From the NCBI GenBank assembly GCA_023664865.1, contig JAMPEU010000025.1:1-39724 (forward strand): a stretch of DNA of 39,724 nucleotides, in the 5' to 3' direction. The notes beneath the pieces are model-generated. The model saw only the letters and a program-made list of their open reading frames with translations. It was not told the origin of the DNA and ran no database searches. A program made the position numbers and the translations under genes. How positions within the stretch are numbered: position 1 is the stretch's first letter; the number at the start of each line of letters is the position of its first letter. Shown here piece after piece: positions 7,902 through 15,518 of the stretch. The stretch comes from Butyrivibrio sp. (GTDB taxonomy: Bacteria > Bacillota > Clostridia > Lachnospirales > Lachnospiraceae).

Positions 7902-9368
7902 ATGAGAGAAAAGTATGAATCATTAGCCCTTGCGAATTTGAAAGAGCTTGCAAAGGTGCGGGGCATTAAGAAGGCGTCTACTATGAAAAAATCCGAGTTA
8001 GTAGAGGCTATGCTTAAGGAGGACGAGAAAGACAGGGCTGCGGGGAAAGAAGTCGTTGTCAAATCCTTAGTGCCGAAGAAACCGGAAAAGATGGAAAGGC
8101 CGGAGCGTGCAGAAAGAGCGGAACGCACAGAGAGGCCGGAGCGTGCCGAGAGAGCGGAACGCACGGAAAGAACGGACCGCGCGGAGAGGACTGAGACGTC
8201 ATCTTCCGGCAGTGAAGAGGAAAAATTCCCGGCGGAGCTTGACAGCGGAATTTTAGCGCATGGAATTCTGGAGGTCATGAGCGACGGTTTCGGGTTTATC
8301 AGATGCGAGAATTTCCTTCCCGGTGAAAACGATGTTTATGTAGCTCCGAGCCAGATTAGAAGATTCGGGCTAAAGACAGGCGATATGCTGGCGGGAAATA
8401 CCAGGATTAAGACTCAGGGTGAGAAATTCAGCGCGCTTCTTTATGTCAAGTCCATTAACGGCTATGCGCCGGATGTGGCTATGCGCAGGGTTAATTTTGA
8501 AGATTTAACGCCTATTTTTCCCAATGAAAGACTGAAACTTGAAGTGCCGGGTTCTTCCGTGGCGATGAGGATAATGGATTTAATGAGTCCTGTCGGCAAG
8601 GGGCAGAGGGGAATGATTGTATCCCCGCCGAAAGCAGGTAAGACTACCTTATTAAAAGAAGTAGCGAAATCAATTCAAAATAATACTCCTGACGCACATT
8701 TGATTATACTTTTGATTGATGAGCGTCCTGAGGAAGTAACGGATATTAAGGAAGCTATTGAAGGACCTAACGTGGAAGTTATCTATTCTACGTTTGACGA
8801 ACTTCCGGAGCATCATAAGAGGGTGTCCGAGATGGTTATCGAGCGTGGCAAGAGGCTTGTGGAACATAAAAAGGACGTGGTAATACTGTTAGACAGCATC
8901 ACCAGATTGACAAGAGCCTATAACCTTACCGTTCCCCCGAGCGGGCGTACATTGTCAGGCGGTCTCGATCCGGCGGCGCTCCATATGCCGAAGCGTTTCT
9001 TTGGCGCAGCGAGGAATATGAGGGAAGGCGGCAGCCTGACGATACTTGCGACCGCGCTTGTCGAGACGGGCAGCAAGATGGACGATGTAGTATATGAGGA
9101 ATTTAAGGGTACGGGCAATATGGAAATGGTGCTTGACCGTAAGCTTTCCGAAAGAAGGGTATTCCCGGCGATTGATATTCCCAAATCAGGAACAAGAAGG
9201 GACGACCTGCTGCTTTCGCCTGACGAACTCGAAGCAATAAATGTTATAAGAAAGGCGCTTAACGGATTGAAGCCGGAAGAAGCCGTGGATAAGGTGTTGG
9301 ATATGTTTGCAAGGACGAGGAATAACTTTGAGTTTGTCAATATGGTCAAAAAGACCAGATTCCTTTAA
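7902..9368 (+). CDS. rho: Transcription termination factor Rho
   Basis: This 488-residue hexameric RNA helicase ends transcription of untranslated RNA. Residues 8-40 form the SAP-like Rho_N helices ([20 protein letters not shown]). Residues about 115-190 form the cold-shock RNA-binding domain ([14 protein letters not shown]). The ATPase core has Walker [10 protein letters not shown] (Lys247), [11 protein letters not shown] with Asp331, and the downstream [20 protein letters not shown] secondary-channel loops. Between Rho_N and the RNA-binding domain is a low-complexity charged insert (65-98) built from two exact 12-residue units, [12 protein letters not shown], plus a partial one. ATG 7902 has AGGAGG upstream. 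It heads a conserved run with rpmE, DUF1385, prmC and prfA. Confidence 0.98.
   Translation: MREKYESLALANLKELAKVRGIKKASTMKKSELVEAMLKEDEKDRAAGKEVVVKSLVPKKPEKMERPERAERAERTERPERAERAERTERTDRAERTETSSSGSEEEKFPAELDSGILAHGILEVMSDGFGFIRCENFLPGENDVYVAPSQIRRFGLKTGDMLAGNTRIKTQGEKFSALLYVKSINGYAPDVAMRRVNFEDLTPIFPNERLKLEVPGSSVAMRIMDLMSPVGKGQRGMIVSPPKAGKTTLLKEVAKSIQNNTPDAHLIILLIDERPEEVTDIKEAIEGPNVEVIYSTFDELPEHHKRVSEMVIERGKRLVEHKKDVVILLDSITRLTRAYNLTVPPSGRTLSGGLDPAALHMPKRFFGAARNMREGGSLTILATALVETGSKMDDVVYEEFKGTGNMEMVLDRKLSERRVFPAIDIPKSGTRRDDLLLSPDELEAINVIRKALNGLKPEEAVDKVLDMFARTRNNFEFVNMVKKTRFL
8094..8195 (+). repeat. 36-base tandem repeat inside rho (Glu/Arg-rich insert)
   Basis: Units at 8094-8129 and 8130-8165 encode the same 12 residues, [12 protein letters not shown], with synonymous differences; a shorter third unit ([10 protein letters not shown]) runs to about 8195. 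Synonymous drift between units argues that the charged peptide is maintained at protein level. Confidence 0.8.
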
Positions 9369-9376
9369 AAAAACAC

Positions 9377-9405
9377 TTGCATACGTTAAACAGCTATGCT
9401 ATAAT
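9377..9405 (+). promoter_or_regulatory. rpmE promoter
   Basis: TTGCAT at 9377-9382, 17-base spacer, perfect TATAAT at 9400-9405, starting 9 bases after the rho stop. It gives rpmE its own transcript with a leader of about 125 bases. Confidence 0.75.
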
Positions 9406-9410
9406 ACATA

Positions 9411-9537
9411 AGCTGTCGTTTACGTTGACAGGACTGAAAACTAAAAATACAGCAGCGGTTTAAACAGCTGTTTACTTTGAGGAAGAGCCATGTAATCGGT
9501 TCTTTGTACAAACTAGAAGAAGGAGCGTAGATATAAA
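9411..9537 (+). promoter_or_regulatory. rpmE leader, possible L31 autoregulatory RNA
   Basis: The transcribed leader has a CTGTC / GACAG hairpin (about 9413-9431) and a self-complementary AAACAGCTGTTT at 9461-9472. Leaders that bind L31 and repress its own gene are known in several phyla, including Firmicutes. I cannot confirm a match to those consensus structures by eye, so the regulatory role is inference. Confidence 0.3.
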
Positions 9538-9744
9538 ATGAAAGAAGGAATTCATCCTGAGTATTATCAGGCAACGGTAACATGTAACTGTGGAAACACA
9601 TTTGTAACAGGTTCTACTAAACCGGAAATTCACGTGGAGGTTTGTTCTAAATGCCATTCGTTCTATACGGGCCAGCAGAAAACGGCGCAGGCAAGGGGAC
9701 GTATTGATAAGTTCAATAAGAAATACGGTATGGACAACAAATAG
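9538..9744 (+). CDS. rpmE: 50S ribosomal protein L31, zinc-binding type
   Basis: The 68-residue protein of the large ribosomal subunit near the central protuberance starts [20 protein letters not shown]. It keeps all four zinc ligands: Cys16 and Cys18 (TCNC), and the later pair in [11 protein letters not shown]. It is therefore the zinc-containing form, not the zinc-independent paralogue made under zinc limitation. The start has AGAAGGAG upstream. It lies between rho and the DUF1385 gene and is followed by a terminator-like hairpin. Confidence 0.98.
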   Translation: MKEGIHPEYYQATVTCNCGNTFVTGSTKPEIHVEVCSKCHSFYTGQQKTAQARGRIDKFNKKYGMDNK

Positions 9745-9753
9745 TTTACTTGG

Positions 9754-9795
9754 GAAAGGTTGGGGTGAATATCTCAACCTTTCAGTTTCTTTCAA
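9754..9795 (+). terminator. Terminator-like hairpin after rpmE
   Basis: Stem 9754-9764 with 9773-9783 (GAAAGGTTGGG / CTCAACCTTTC, one G:T pair), loop GTGAATAT, then a broken T-rich run (CAGTTTCTTTC). The T-run is imperfect, so partial read-through into the DUF1385 gene is likely. Confidence 0.5.
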
Positions 9796-9856
9796 CAACA
9801 AAGAGGCTGAATAAGGAACTGTATGGGTTATTGTAAAAATTACGGAGGCAGGTAAA

Positions 9857-11311
9857 TTGAGAAAGAAGAAACGCAGGCAGTCTTCGGGAATCGGCGGTCA
9901 GGCTGTTTTAGAAGGCATTATGATGAAAAATAAGGATAAGTACGCTGTGGCTGTCCGTAAACCTGACGGGCAGATTGAGGTAGAAGTGGATGCTTACCAG
10001 AGCATTATAAACGACAGTATACTTCTTAAAATTCCTTTTATAAGGGGGGTTTTTAATTTTATTGATTCTATGATTCTGGGCATGAAAAGCCTGAACTTTT
10101 CCGCGGAATTCTACGAAGATGAAGGCGCAACGGATAAAGCGGCTGATAAGGCGCTGAATAAGGTATCCGGCGGCAATTCCGAAAAAATCCTTACCGGGAT
10201 AGTGACAATCTTTTCCATAGCGCTTGCCGTCGCTATTTTTATGGTGCTGCCGTGGTATCTGACATCGCTGTTTGAGGGATATATCAGAAATGACTCTTTG
10301 ATGGCGATTATTGAAGGCGTTATCCGTATTGTCATTTTCATTGCGTATGTGCTGAGCATATCGCTTATGAAAGATATCAGAAGGCTTTACAGATATCATG
10401 GGGCGGAGCATAAGTGCATTAACTGCATTGAAAAAGGGCGGCCGCTTACAGTCCATAATGTAATGAGAAGCTCCAAAAGGCATAAAAGATGCGGAACCAG
10501 CTTCATGCTTCTGGTTATGCTGATTAGTATCGTGCTGTTTTTCTTTATAAGGGTTGAAAATCCGGTGCAAAAGGTGCTGCTTCGTATAGCGCTCATTCCG
10601 GTTATAGCGGGTATTTCATATGAAGTTATCAGGCTGGCGGGAAGAAACGACAATATTCTTGTCAGGATTATTTCCGCGCCCGGCATGATGCTGCAGGGAT
10701 TGACGACAAGGGAGCCCGATGAAAGCATGGTGGAAGTGGCGATTGCTGCAGTAGAGGCTGTATTCGACTGGAAAGCGTATTTATATGAGGTCTTCGGTTA
10801 CGAAGTGGACGACTCATGGCTGACGGATGAAGAGCCGTCTGACGATGATGAATGGAAAGCTCCGAAGGCGGAGACTGACGAAGAGCCGGAGTATGAATAT
10901 GTGGCTGAGACTAAAAGTGAAGAAGTTGAGGCAGAAGACGAAACAGAGGCTGAGGCGGAAAGTGACGAAATAGAGGTAGAAGATGAAGTAGAAGTTGGGG
11001 CTGAACCTGAGATTGAGATTGAAACAGAAGTTGCGGGAGCTTCTGAAATAGGGGTTGAGATTGAAACAGAAGCTGAGGCAGAGCCGGAAATTAAGGCAGA
11101 AAATGAACTTCTTGAGGCAGCTTCTGAATTGGCGATAGATGCGAAAGTTCAGACTGAGGCGAAAGCTAAGACGGAGTCTGCGCCAGCGGTAAAATCAGCG
11201 GCAAAAAGCAGTTCTGCACAGAAAAAGCAGTCTAAGACTGAAACTAAAAATAAATCCGCACAGAGTTCTAACAGTAATCGAAAGAAGAAAAGAAATAATA
11301 AGAAAAAATGA
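9857..11311 (+). CDS. DUF1385 family membrane protein with a long acidic tail
   Basis: The start is TTG at 9857, supported by GGAGG 8 bases upstream and by the conserved N terminus RRQSSGIGGQAVLEGIMMKN directly after it. Residues 1 to about 315 are the DUF1385 core, with several membrane helices at about 110-245 and the conserved YHGAEHKCINCIE and KRHKRCGTSFML motifs. Function is unknown, although the family travels with rpmE, prmC and prfA in Clostridia. Family members are usually about 300 residues. Here a further 165 residues follow: an extremely Glu/Ala-rich stretch (about 320-440) and then a Lys/Ser/Gln-rich end (about 445-484), giving a negative block followed by a positive one. That extension looks disordered and may be lineage specific. 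Confidence 0.9.
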   Translation: MRKKKRRQSSGIGGQAVLEGIMMKNKDKYAVAVRKPDGQIEVEVDAYQSIINDSILLKIPFIRGVFNFIDSMILGMKSLNFSAEFYEDEGATDKAADKALNKVSGGNSEKILTGIVTIFSIALAVAIFMVLPWYLTSLFEGYIRNDSLMAIIEGVIRIVIFIAYVLSISLMKDIRRLYRYHGAEHKCINCIEKGRPLTVHNVMRSSKRHKRCGTSFMLLVMLISIVLFFFIRVENPVQKVLLRIALIPVIAGISYEVIRLAGRNDNILVRIISAPGMMLQGLTTREPDESMVEVAIAAVEAVFDWKAYLYEVFGYEVDDSWLTDEEPSDDDEWKAPKAETDEEPEYEYVAETKSEEVEAEDETEAEAESDEIEVEDEVEVGAEPEIEIETEVAGASEIGVEIETEAEAEPEIKAENELLEAASELAIDAKVQTEAKAKTESAPAVKSAAKSSSAQKKQSKTETKNKSAQSSNSNRKKKRNNKKK

Positions 11312-11378
11312 GAATGGTTAAGAGAAAATAGAATGACAAATATATGGTGCAGCAGTGACGGTCTGGCAGGTGTAATCT

Positions 11379-12248
11379 ATGGATTTAAATTATGGAAAAA
11401 TATATACATGGGGAGAGGGACAGCTTGCAGAGGCGGGAATCGAGGAAGCCGGGCTGGACGCAAGGCTGTTGCTTGAGCATGCATGCGGAACCGACAGAAA
11501 TACACTGCTTGTACACTCTGAGAAAGAAGTATCGGAAAAAGAATATGAATGTTATGTAAACTATATTTCAGCGAGAAAAAAGCATGTTCCGCTGCAGTAT
11601 ATCACAGGCGTTCAGGAATTTATGGGATTGGAATTTTTAGTAGATAAGAATGTTCTGATACCAAGGCAGGATACGGAGATACTGGTGGAAGAGGTAATGC
11701 GGCATCTGCATGACGGTATGCGTATTCTGGATATGTGTACCGGTTCAGGCTGCATATTGCTTAGTTTGCTATATTATTCCAACGACTGCAGCGGAATCGG
11801 AATTGATATATCTAATGAGGCGCTTAGCGCAGCAAGCAAGAACGCCGAAAAGCTGAAACTGCAAAAGCCTGAATTAAGGGTAGACTTTATACAGGGCGAT
11901 TTGTTTGAGCAGCTTGAAAAAAAGCATTTAGGACAGTTTGAAATAATCGTATCCAATCCGCCGTATATAAAAAGCGGCGTTATTGAAACACTAATGGAAG
12001 AAGTAAGGGAATATGAGCCGCGTTTAGCATTAGACGGAAAAGAGGACGGACTGTTCTTTTACCGCAAAATAATAGAGCAGGCGGGAGATTATCTGAGCGG
12101 AGGCGGCGGACTCTTTTTTGAAATAGGGTGCGAGCAGGCGGCGGATGTAAGGCTTATGATGGAAGCTGCCGGATATACTGATGTGCAGGTGGTTAAAGAT
12201 TTTGCGGGGCTTGACCGAGTAGTGCATGGAATACTGAATAAATCCTAA
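11379..12248 (+). CDS. prmC: Peptide chain release factor N5-glutamine methyltransferase
   Basis: This 289-residue S-adenosylmethionine enzyme methylates the glutamine of the GGQ motif in release factors, including the product of the next gene. An N-terminal helical substrate-binding domain (1-85, with HVPLQYITG) precedes the Rossmann methyltransferase domain: [15 protein letters not shown] (118-125), and the catalytic SNPPYI with NPPY at 193-196 that holds the glutamine side chain. Length is normal. The ribosome binding site is weak (GGCAGGTG). It lies 16 bases before prfA, the usual pairing of enzyme and substrate. Confidence 0.97.
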   Translation: MDLNYGKIYTWGEGQLAEAGIEEAGLDARLLLEHACGTDRNTLLVHSEKEVSEKEYECYVNYISARKKHVPLQYITGVQEFMGLEFLVDKNVLIPRQDTEILVEEVMRHLHDGMRILDMCTGSGCILLSLLYYSNDCSGIGIDISNEALSAASKNAEKLKLQKPELRVDFIQGDLFEQLEKKHLGQFEIIVSNPPYIKSGVIETLMEEVREYEPRLALDGKEDGLFFYRKIIEQAGDYLSGGGGLFFEIGCEQAADVRLMMEAAGYTDVQVVKDFAGLDRVVHGILNKS

Positions 12249-12264
12249 CAGAGAGGGTAGAGAG

Positions 12265-13341
12265 ATGTTTGATAAATTAGACGACCTTTTAAGAAAATTT
12301 GAAGAGATAATGAATGAATTGAGCGAGCCTTCCATAGCTAATAATCAGGAGAGGTTCCGCGCTTTGATGAAGGAACAGAGCGAGCTGACGCCGATTGTGA
12401 ATGCGTATAAGGAGTATCGGAAGTGTAATCAGGATATTGAGGACAGCATCGCCATGCTGGAGAGTGAGTCTGACGAAGAGATGAGGGAGATGTTAAAAGA
12501 CGAGCTTTCCTCGTCAAGAAAAAGAGTAGATGAGCTTGAAAACGAGCTTAAGATACTGCTTTTACCTAAAGATCCCAATGATGAAAAGAATGTCATCGTA
12601 GAGATACGCGCGGGCGCGGGCGGCGACGAGGCAGCGCTTTTTGCGGCGGAAATATACCGCATGTATGTCCACTATGCAGAGGGAAGACGCTGGAAAGTGG
12701 AGACGGTAGAAGCAGAGGAAATCGGAATCGGCGGCATGAAAAGCGTTACTTTTATGGTAACGGGGCAGGGGGCTTATTCCGTATTAAAATATGAGAGCGG
12801 AGTACACCGCGTACAGCGTGTGCCGGAAACGGAATCGGGCGGACGCATCCATACCTCGACTATCAGCGTGGCGGTTATGCCGGAAGTTGACGACGATATC
12901 GACATCGTAATTGAAGATAAAGATGTGCGCATAGACGTAATGAGAGCATCAGGAAACGGCGGACAGTGCGTCAATACCACCGATTCGGCTGTGCGTCTGA
13001 CGCACTATCCGACGGGCATAGTGGTATACAGCCAGACAGAGAAATCACAGATTCAGAATAAGGCGAAGGCGTTTGCGCTGCTTAAAGCGAAGCTTTATGA
13101 TATCGAGCAGCAGCAGCGGCATGATGCGGAGGCGGAACTGCGCCGCAGCCAGATAGGTACGGGAGACCGTTCTGAGAAGATACGGACATACAATTTCCCC
13201 CAAGGACGTGTGACCGACCATCGTATCAATCTGACAATATATAAACTGGATAAAGTCATGGACGGCGATATTCAGGAAATCTTGGACGCCTGTATTGCAG
13301 CCGACCAAGCGGCGAAACTGGCGAAGATGAATGAGAATTGA
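12265..13341 (+). CDS. prfA: Peptide chain release factor 1
   Basis: The 358-residue factor reads UAA and UAG stop codons and releases the finished peptide. The stop-codon recognition tripeptide of RF1 type (P-x-T) appears as PET at 187-189 in [15 protein letters not shown]. The catalytic GGQ is at 232-234 in [17 protein letters not shown]. Cys follows the glutamine where His is more common. Length is typical and there is no sign of a programmed frameshift, which belongs to RF2. ATG 12265 has GAGAGGG upstream. It is the last gene of the rho-prfA run and is methylated by PrmC. Confidence 0.98.
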   Translation: MFDKLDDLLRKFEEIMNELSEPSIANNQERFRALMKEQSELTPIVNAYKEYRKCNQDIEDSIAMLESESDEEMREMLKDELSSSRKRVDELENELKILLLPKDPNDEKNVIVEIRAGAGGDEAALFAAEIYRMYVHYAEGRRWKVETVEAEEIGIGGMKSVTFMVTGQGAYSVLKYESGVHRVQRVPETESGGRIHTSTISVAVMPEVDDDIDIVIEDKDVRIDVMRASGNGGQCVNTTDSAVRLTHYPTGIVVYSQTEKSQIQNKAKAFALLKAKLYDIEQQQRHDAEAELRRSQIGTGDRSEKIRTYNFPQGRVTDHRINLTIYKLDKVMDGDIQEILDACIAADQAAKLAKMNEN

Positions 13342-13408
13342 GGGGGATTAAATTATAATCAATCCCTCCGGCTCAACTTTCAGTAGAGCCGACTTTCCCA
13401 CACGGTCA

Positions 13409-13470
13409 TTGTAAGACAGCATAAATCTGTTATCCTATAGTAAACGACATTAAAAATTGCCGTTTACTAT
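13409..13470 (+). promoter_or_regulatory. Promoter and 10-base inverted repeat upstream of the XRE/TPR gene
   Basis: TTGTAA (13409-13414) and TATCCT (13431-13436) are separated by 16 bases. Immediately downstream is a perfect inverted repeat, ATAGTAAACG at 13437-13446 and CGTTTACTAT at 13461-13470, with a 14-base spacer. Its place at the start of transcription suits an operator for the helix-turn-helix protein encoded downstream; it could also be an RNA hairpin. Confidence 0.5.
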
Positions 13471-13525
13471 TGTTGTATACAGCCGTTCATATATCGAGTT
13501 GCGGACTGTGAAAGGAGACATATTT

Positions 13526-14563
13526 ATGAATTTTGGTAAAAAAATGAAAGAACTGCGGCTGCAAAGAGCCGTAACGCAGGAACAGCTTGCTGCGCATTTA
13601 AACATTTCGCCGCAGGCGGTTTCCAAATGGGAGAATAATGTTACGTTGCCGGACATTCAGCTTTTGCCTGAAATATCCGTATATTTCGGGGTTACGATTG
13701 ACGAGCTGTTTGAAATGACAGACCAGAAGCATCTGCAGCGCATTGAAAACATGGTGGATACAAAGCGCGTTATAGACAAGGCGGATTTTGAATATGCGCA
13801 GAACTTTCTGCAGAACAAGCTGACGCAAAAAGAAAGTATGCCGCAATGCCTGACGCTAATCAGCGCCCTATATAATTCAAAAGCGGCGGAATACCATTCT
13901 TTAGCGGAGTATTACGCCAAGGAAGCATTGCTGGTTGAACCTGAAAACAAGGATAATCATGTAAATCTGTGTGAAGCGCAGCGTGGAACATATGCCGACT
14001 GGTATATGGCAAGCCATACGGAGCGCATCATGTTTTATCAGGATTTTGTCAGTAAAAATCCCCAATATGCCAGAGGCTATCTGTGGCTGCTGGATGAGTT
14101 GATTGCTGACAACAGGTGCGACGAAGCGCAGGAAGTCTTAGACAAACTTTCAACTATGGATTCATCATGCCGTATCCCACTCTATCAGGGTCAGATTGCA
14201 TGGGCGAGGGGCGAGCATGAGCGCGCATTGGAAATATGGAAGAAAATGTCAGAACAATTTGCCGACGACTGGCTTGCACAGCTTAACATGGCGGACAGCC
14301 TGGCACATATGTGCCGTTATGATGAGGCGGTTATTTATTATAAGAAGGGGTTTGAGCTGCAGCCTAAGCCGCGCTATACAGACTCATGGCTTTCCATGGC
14401 GCAGATATATGAGATTCAGGGAAAATACGAAGAAGCGATTCAGGCATGGGAGAATGTTGCATTAATATGCCGTGAAGAATGGAATATAAAGGAGGGCGAG
14501 GAGATTGACCGTCCCGCACGGGAAATAAGCAGGTTAAAAGAACTTATCGACAAGGGTAAATAG
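13526..14563 (+). CDS. XRE-type helix-turn-helix regulator with TPR-like C terminus
   Basis: ATG 13526 was chosen over an upstream in-frame ATG at 13457 because AAAGGAG lies just ahead of it and homology begins there. The result is 345 residues. The N terminus is an XRE/Cro DNA-binding domain (MNFGKKMKELRLQRAVTQEQ ... NISPQAVSKWENNVTLPDIQ). After about residue 75 the protein is helical with tetratricopeptide-like repeats (for example ARGEHERALEIWKKMSEQFA, and GKYEEAIQAWENVALICREE near the end). Such proteins often sense a peptide or partner through the TPR part. An inverted repeat between its promoter and start may be its own operator. No target gene is identifiable here. Confidence 0.85.
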   Translation: MNFGKKMKELRLQRAVTQEQLAAHLNISPQAVSKWENNVTLPDIQLLPEISVYFGVTIDELFEMTDQKHLQRIENMVDTKRVIDKADFEYAQNFLQNKLTQKESMPQCLTLISALYNSKAAEYHSLAEYYAKEALLVEPENKDNHVNLCEAQRGTYADWYMASHTERIMFYQDFVSKNPQYARGYLWLLDELIADNRCDEAQEVLDKLSTMDSSCRIPLYQGQIAWARGEHERALEIWKKMSEQFADDWLAQLNMADSLAHMCRYDEAVIYYKKGFELQPKPRYTDSWLSMAQIYEIQGKYEEAIQAWENVALICREEWNIKEGEEIDRPAREISRLKELIDKGK

Positions 14564-14627
14564 AGCCGTATATTACATGACGCAAGAATTTGTCCTAAAG
14601 TCGATGCAAAATTTTCTTTTTTCGATA

Positions 14628-14656
14628 TTGACAAGGGATAAAAAAGCTGATATCTT
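14628..14656 (+). promoter_or_regulatory. Promoter for the 216-residue lipoprotein gene
   Basis: Consensus TTGACA at 14628-14633, a 17-base spacer, and TATCTT at 14651-14656, followed by about 60 bases to the start at 14720. Confidence 0.7.
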
Positions 14657-14719
14657 ATTTATTGTTATTTATATAAGAGCAGTTTTGGTACTGCCAATAT
14701 CTAGGGAGGAAATGGACAG

Positions 14720-15370
14720 ATGAAAAAGAAACTTTCAATTATTCTTGCATGTATTATGGTGATGAGTGTGCTTGGCGGTTGTGGGGCTTCGTTTGATGCA
14801 GCGTCATACATAAAGGCTTTATTGGATAACACTTATAAGAATGATTCAAGCGAGATGGTATCAATGAAGATTGCAACTGCGGAAGAAGCAGCAAAGCTCT
14901 ATGAAGAGGGGCTTGACGCAGAAATAGCTGCAATGGTTTCAGGAATGGAAGGATATGTTTCGGCAGAGCAGGAAGAGGCTTACAGGCAGGTGTTTGCAGA
15001 TGCTTATGCAGCAGTTAAATATACTGTTGAGGGAGCTGAGAAACAGGATGATGGTTCTTACATCGTAACAGTAACATACGAGCAGATGAATGTGTTTGAG
15101 CCGGCTATGGAAGAGTATATGAATCAGATTATTAATAATAGCGCGGATATGTATGATGCAACTGAAGCAGAGATGATGGAGTGGCTTCTTACACTGCTTA
15201 AGGACTGCATCGCAGAATCTCTTAAGACGGCAACCTATGATGATCCACAGACGCTTACAGTCAAAGTTTCACTTGTAGACAATGTTTGGACGCCAAGTGA
15301 GAGTGACCTTGAGGATTTTGCGAAAGTAATTTTTGACCTTGATGATGCAAACAGCGTATTAGGTTATTAA
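14720..15370 (+). CDS. Putative lipoprotein of unknown function
   Basis: A 216-residue secreted protein with a clear lipoprotein signal: positive MKKK, a hydrophobic segment and the lipobox VLGGC, so cleavage before Cys21 and lipid anchoring outside the membrane are expected. The mature part is acidic, mixed alpha/beta, with no family I can name securely; small lipoproteins of this build are frequent in Lachnospiraceae. AGGAGG precedes the ATG. It has its own promoter and a strong terminator, so it is probably transcribed alone. Confidence 0.75.
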   Translation: MKKKLSIILACIMVMSVLGGCGASFDAASYIKALLDNTYKNDSSEMVSMKIATAEEAAKLYEEGLDAEIAAMVSGMEGYVSAEQEEAYRQVFADAYAAVKYTVEGAEKQDDGSYIVTVTYEQMNVFEPAMEEYMNQIINNSADMYDATEAEMMEWLLTLLKDCIAESLKTATYDDPQTLTVKVSLVDNVWTPSESDLEDFAKVIFDLDDANSVLGY

Positions 15371-15405
15371 ACTGATACTTAGTAAAACAGAAAAATGATT
15401 TACAT

Positions 15406-15438
15406 ATCCCCATCGGAAGTTCCGGTGGGGATTTTTGA
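15406..15438 (+). terminator. Rho-independent terminator after the lipoprotein gene
   Basis: A 12-base-pair stem, ATCCCCATCGGA with TCCGGTGGGGAT (one G:T pair), a 3-base loop, then TTTTTG. It sits 35 bases after the stop codon. Confidence 0.88.
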
Positions 15439-15459
15439 AATATGGCATTTAGGAATGGC

Positions 15460-15488
15460 TTGATAATATATAAATGATATGGTAATTA
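15460..15488 (+). promoter_or_regulatory. Weak candidate promoter for the 991-residue protein gene
   Basis: TTGATA at 15460-15465 and TAATTA at 15483-15488 with 17 bases between. The -10 match is modest. Confidence 0.3.
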
Positions 15489-15518
15489 AAGAAGATTTGT
15501 GCTGGGAAAGGGACACGG

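Noticed and set aside
8094-8195. Short tandem repeats that could be mistaken for a CRISPR array
   Set aside because: The units are contiguous 36-mers within the rho coding frame with no spacers; they encode a charged peptide.
13457-13525. Upstream ATG for the XRE/TPR protein
   Set aside because: It lies inside the inverted repeat and lacks a ribosome binding site; ATG 13526 has AAAGGAG and begins the conserved domain.
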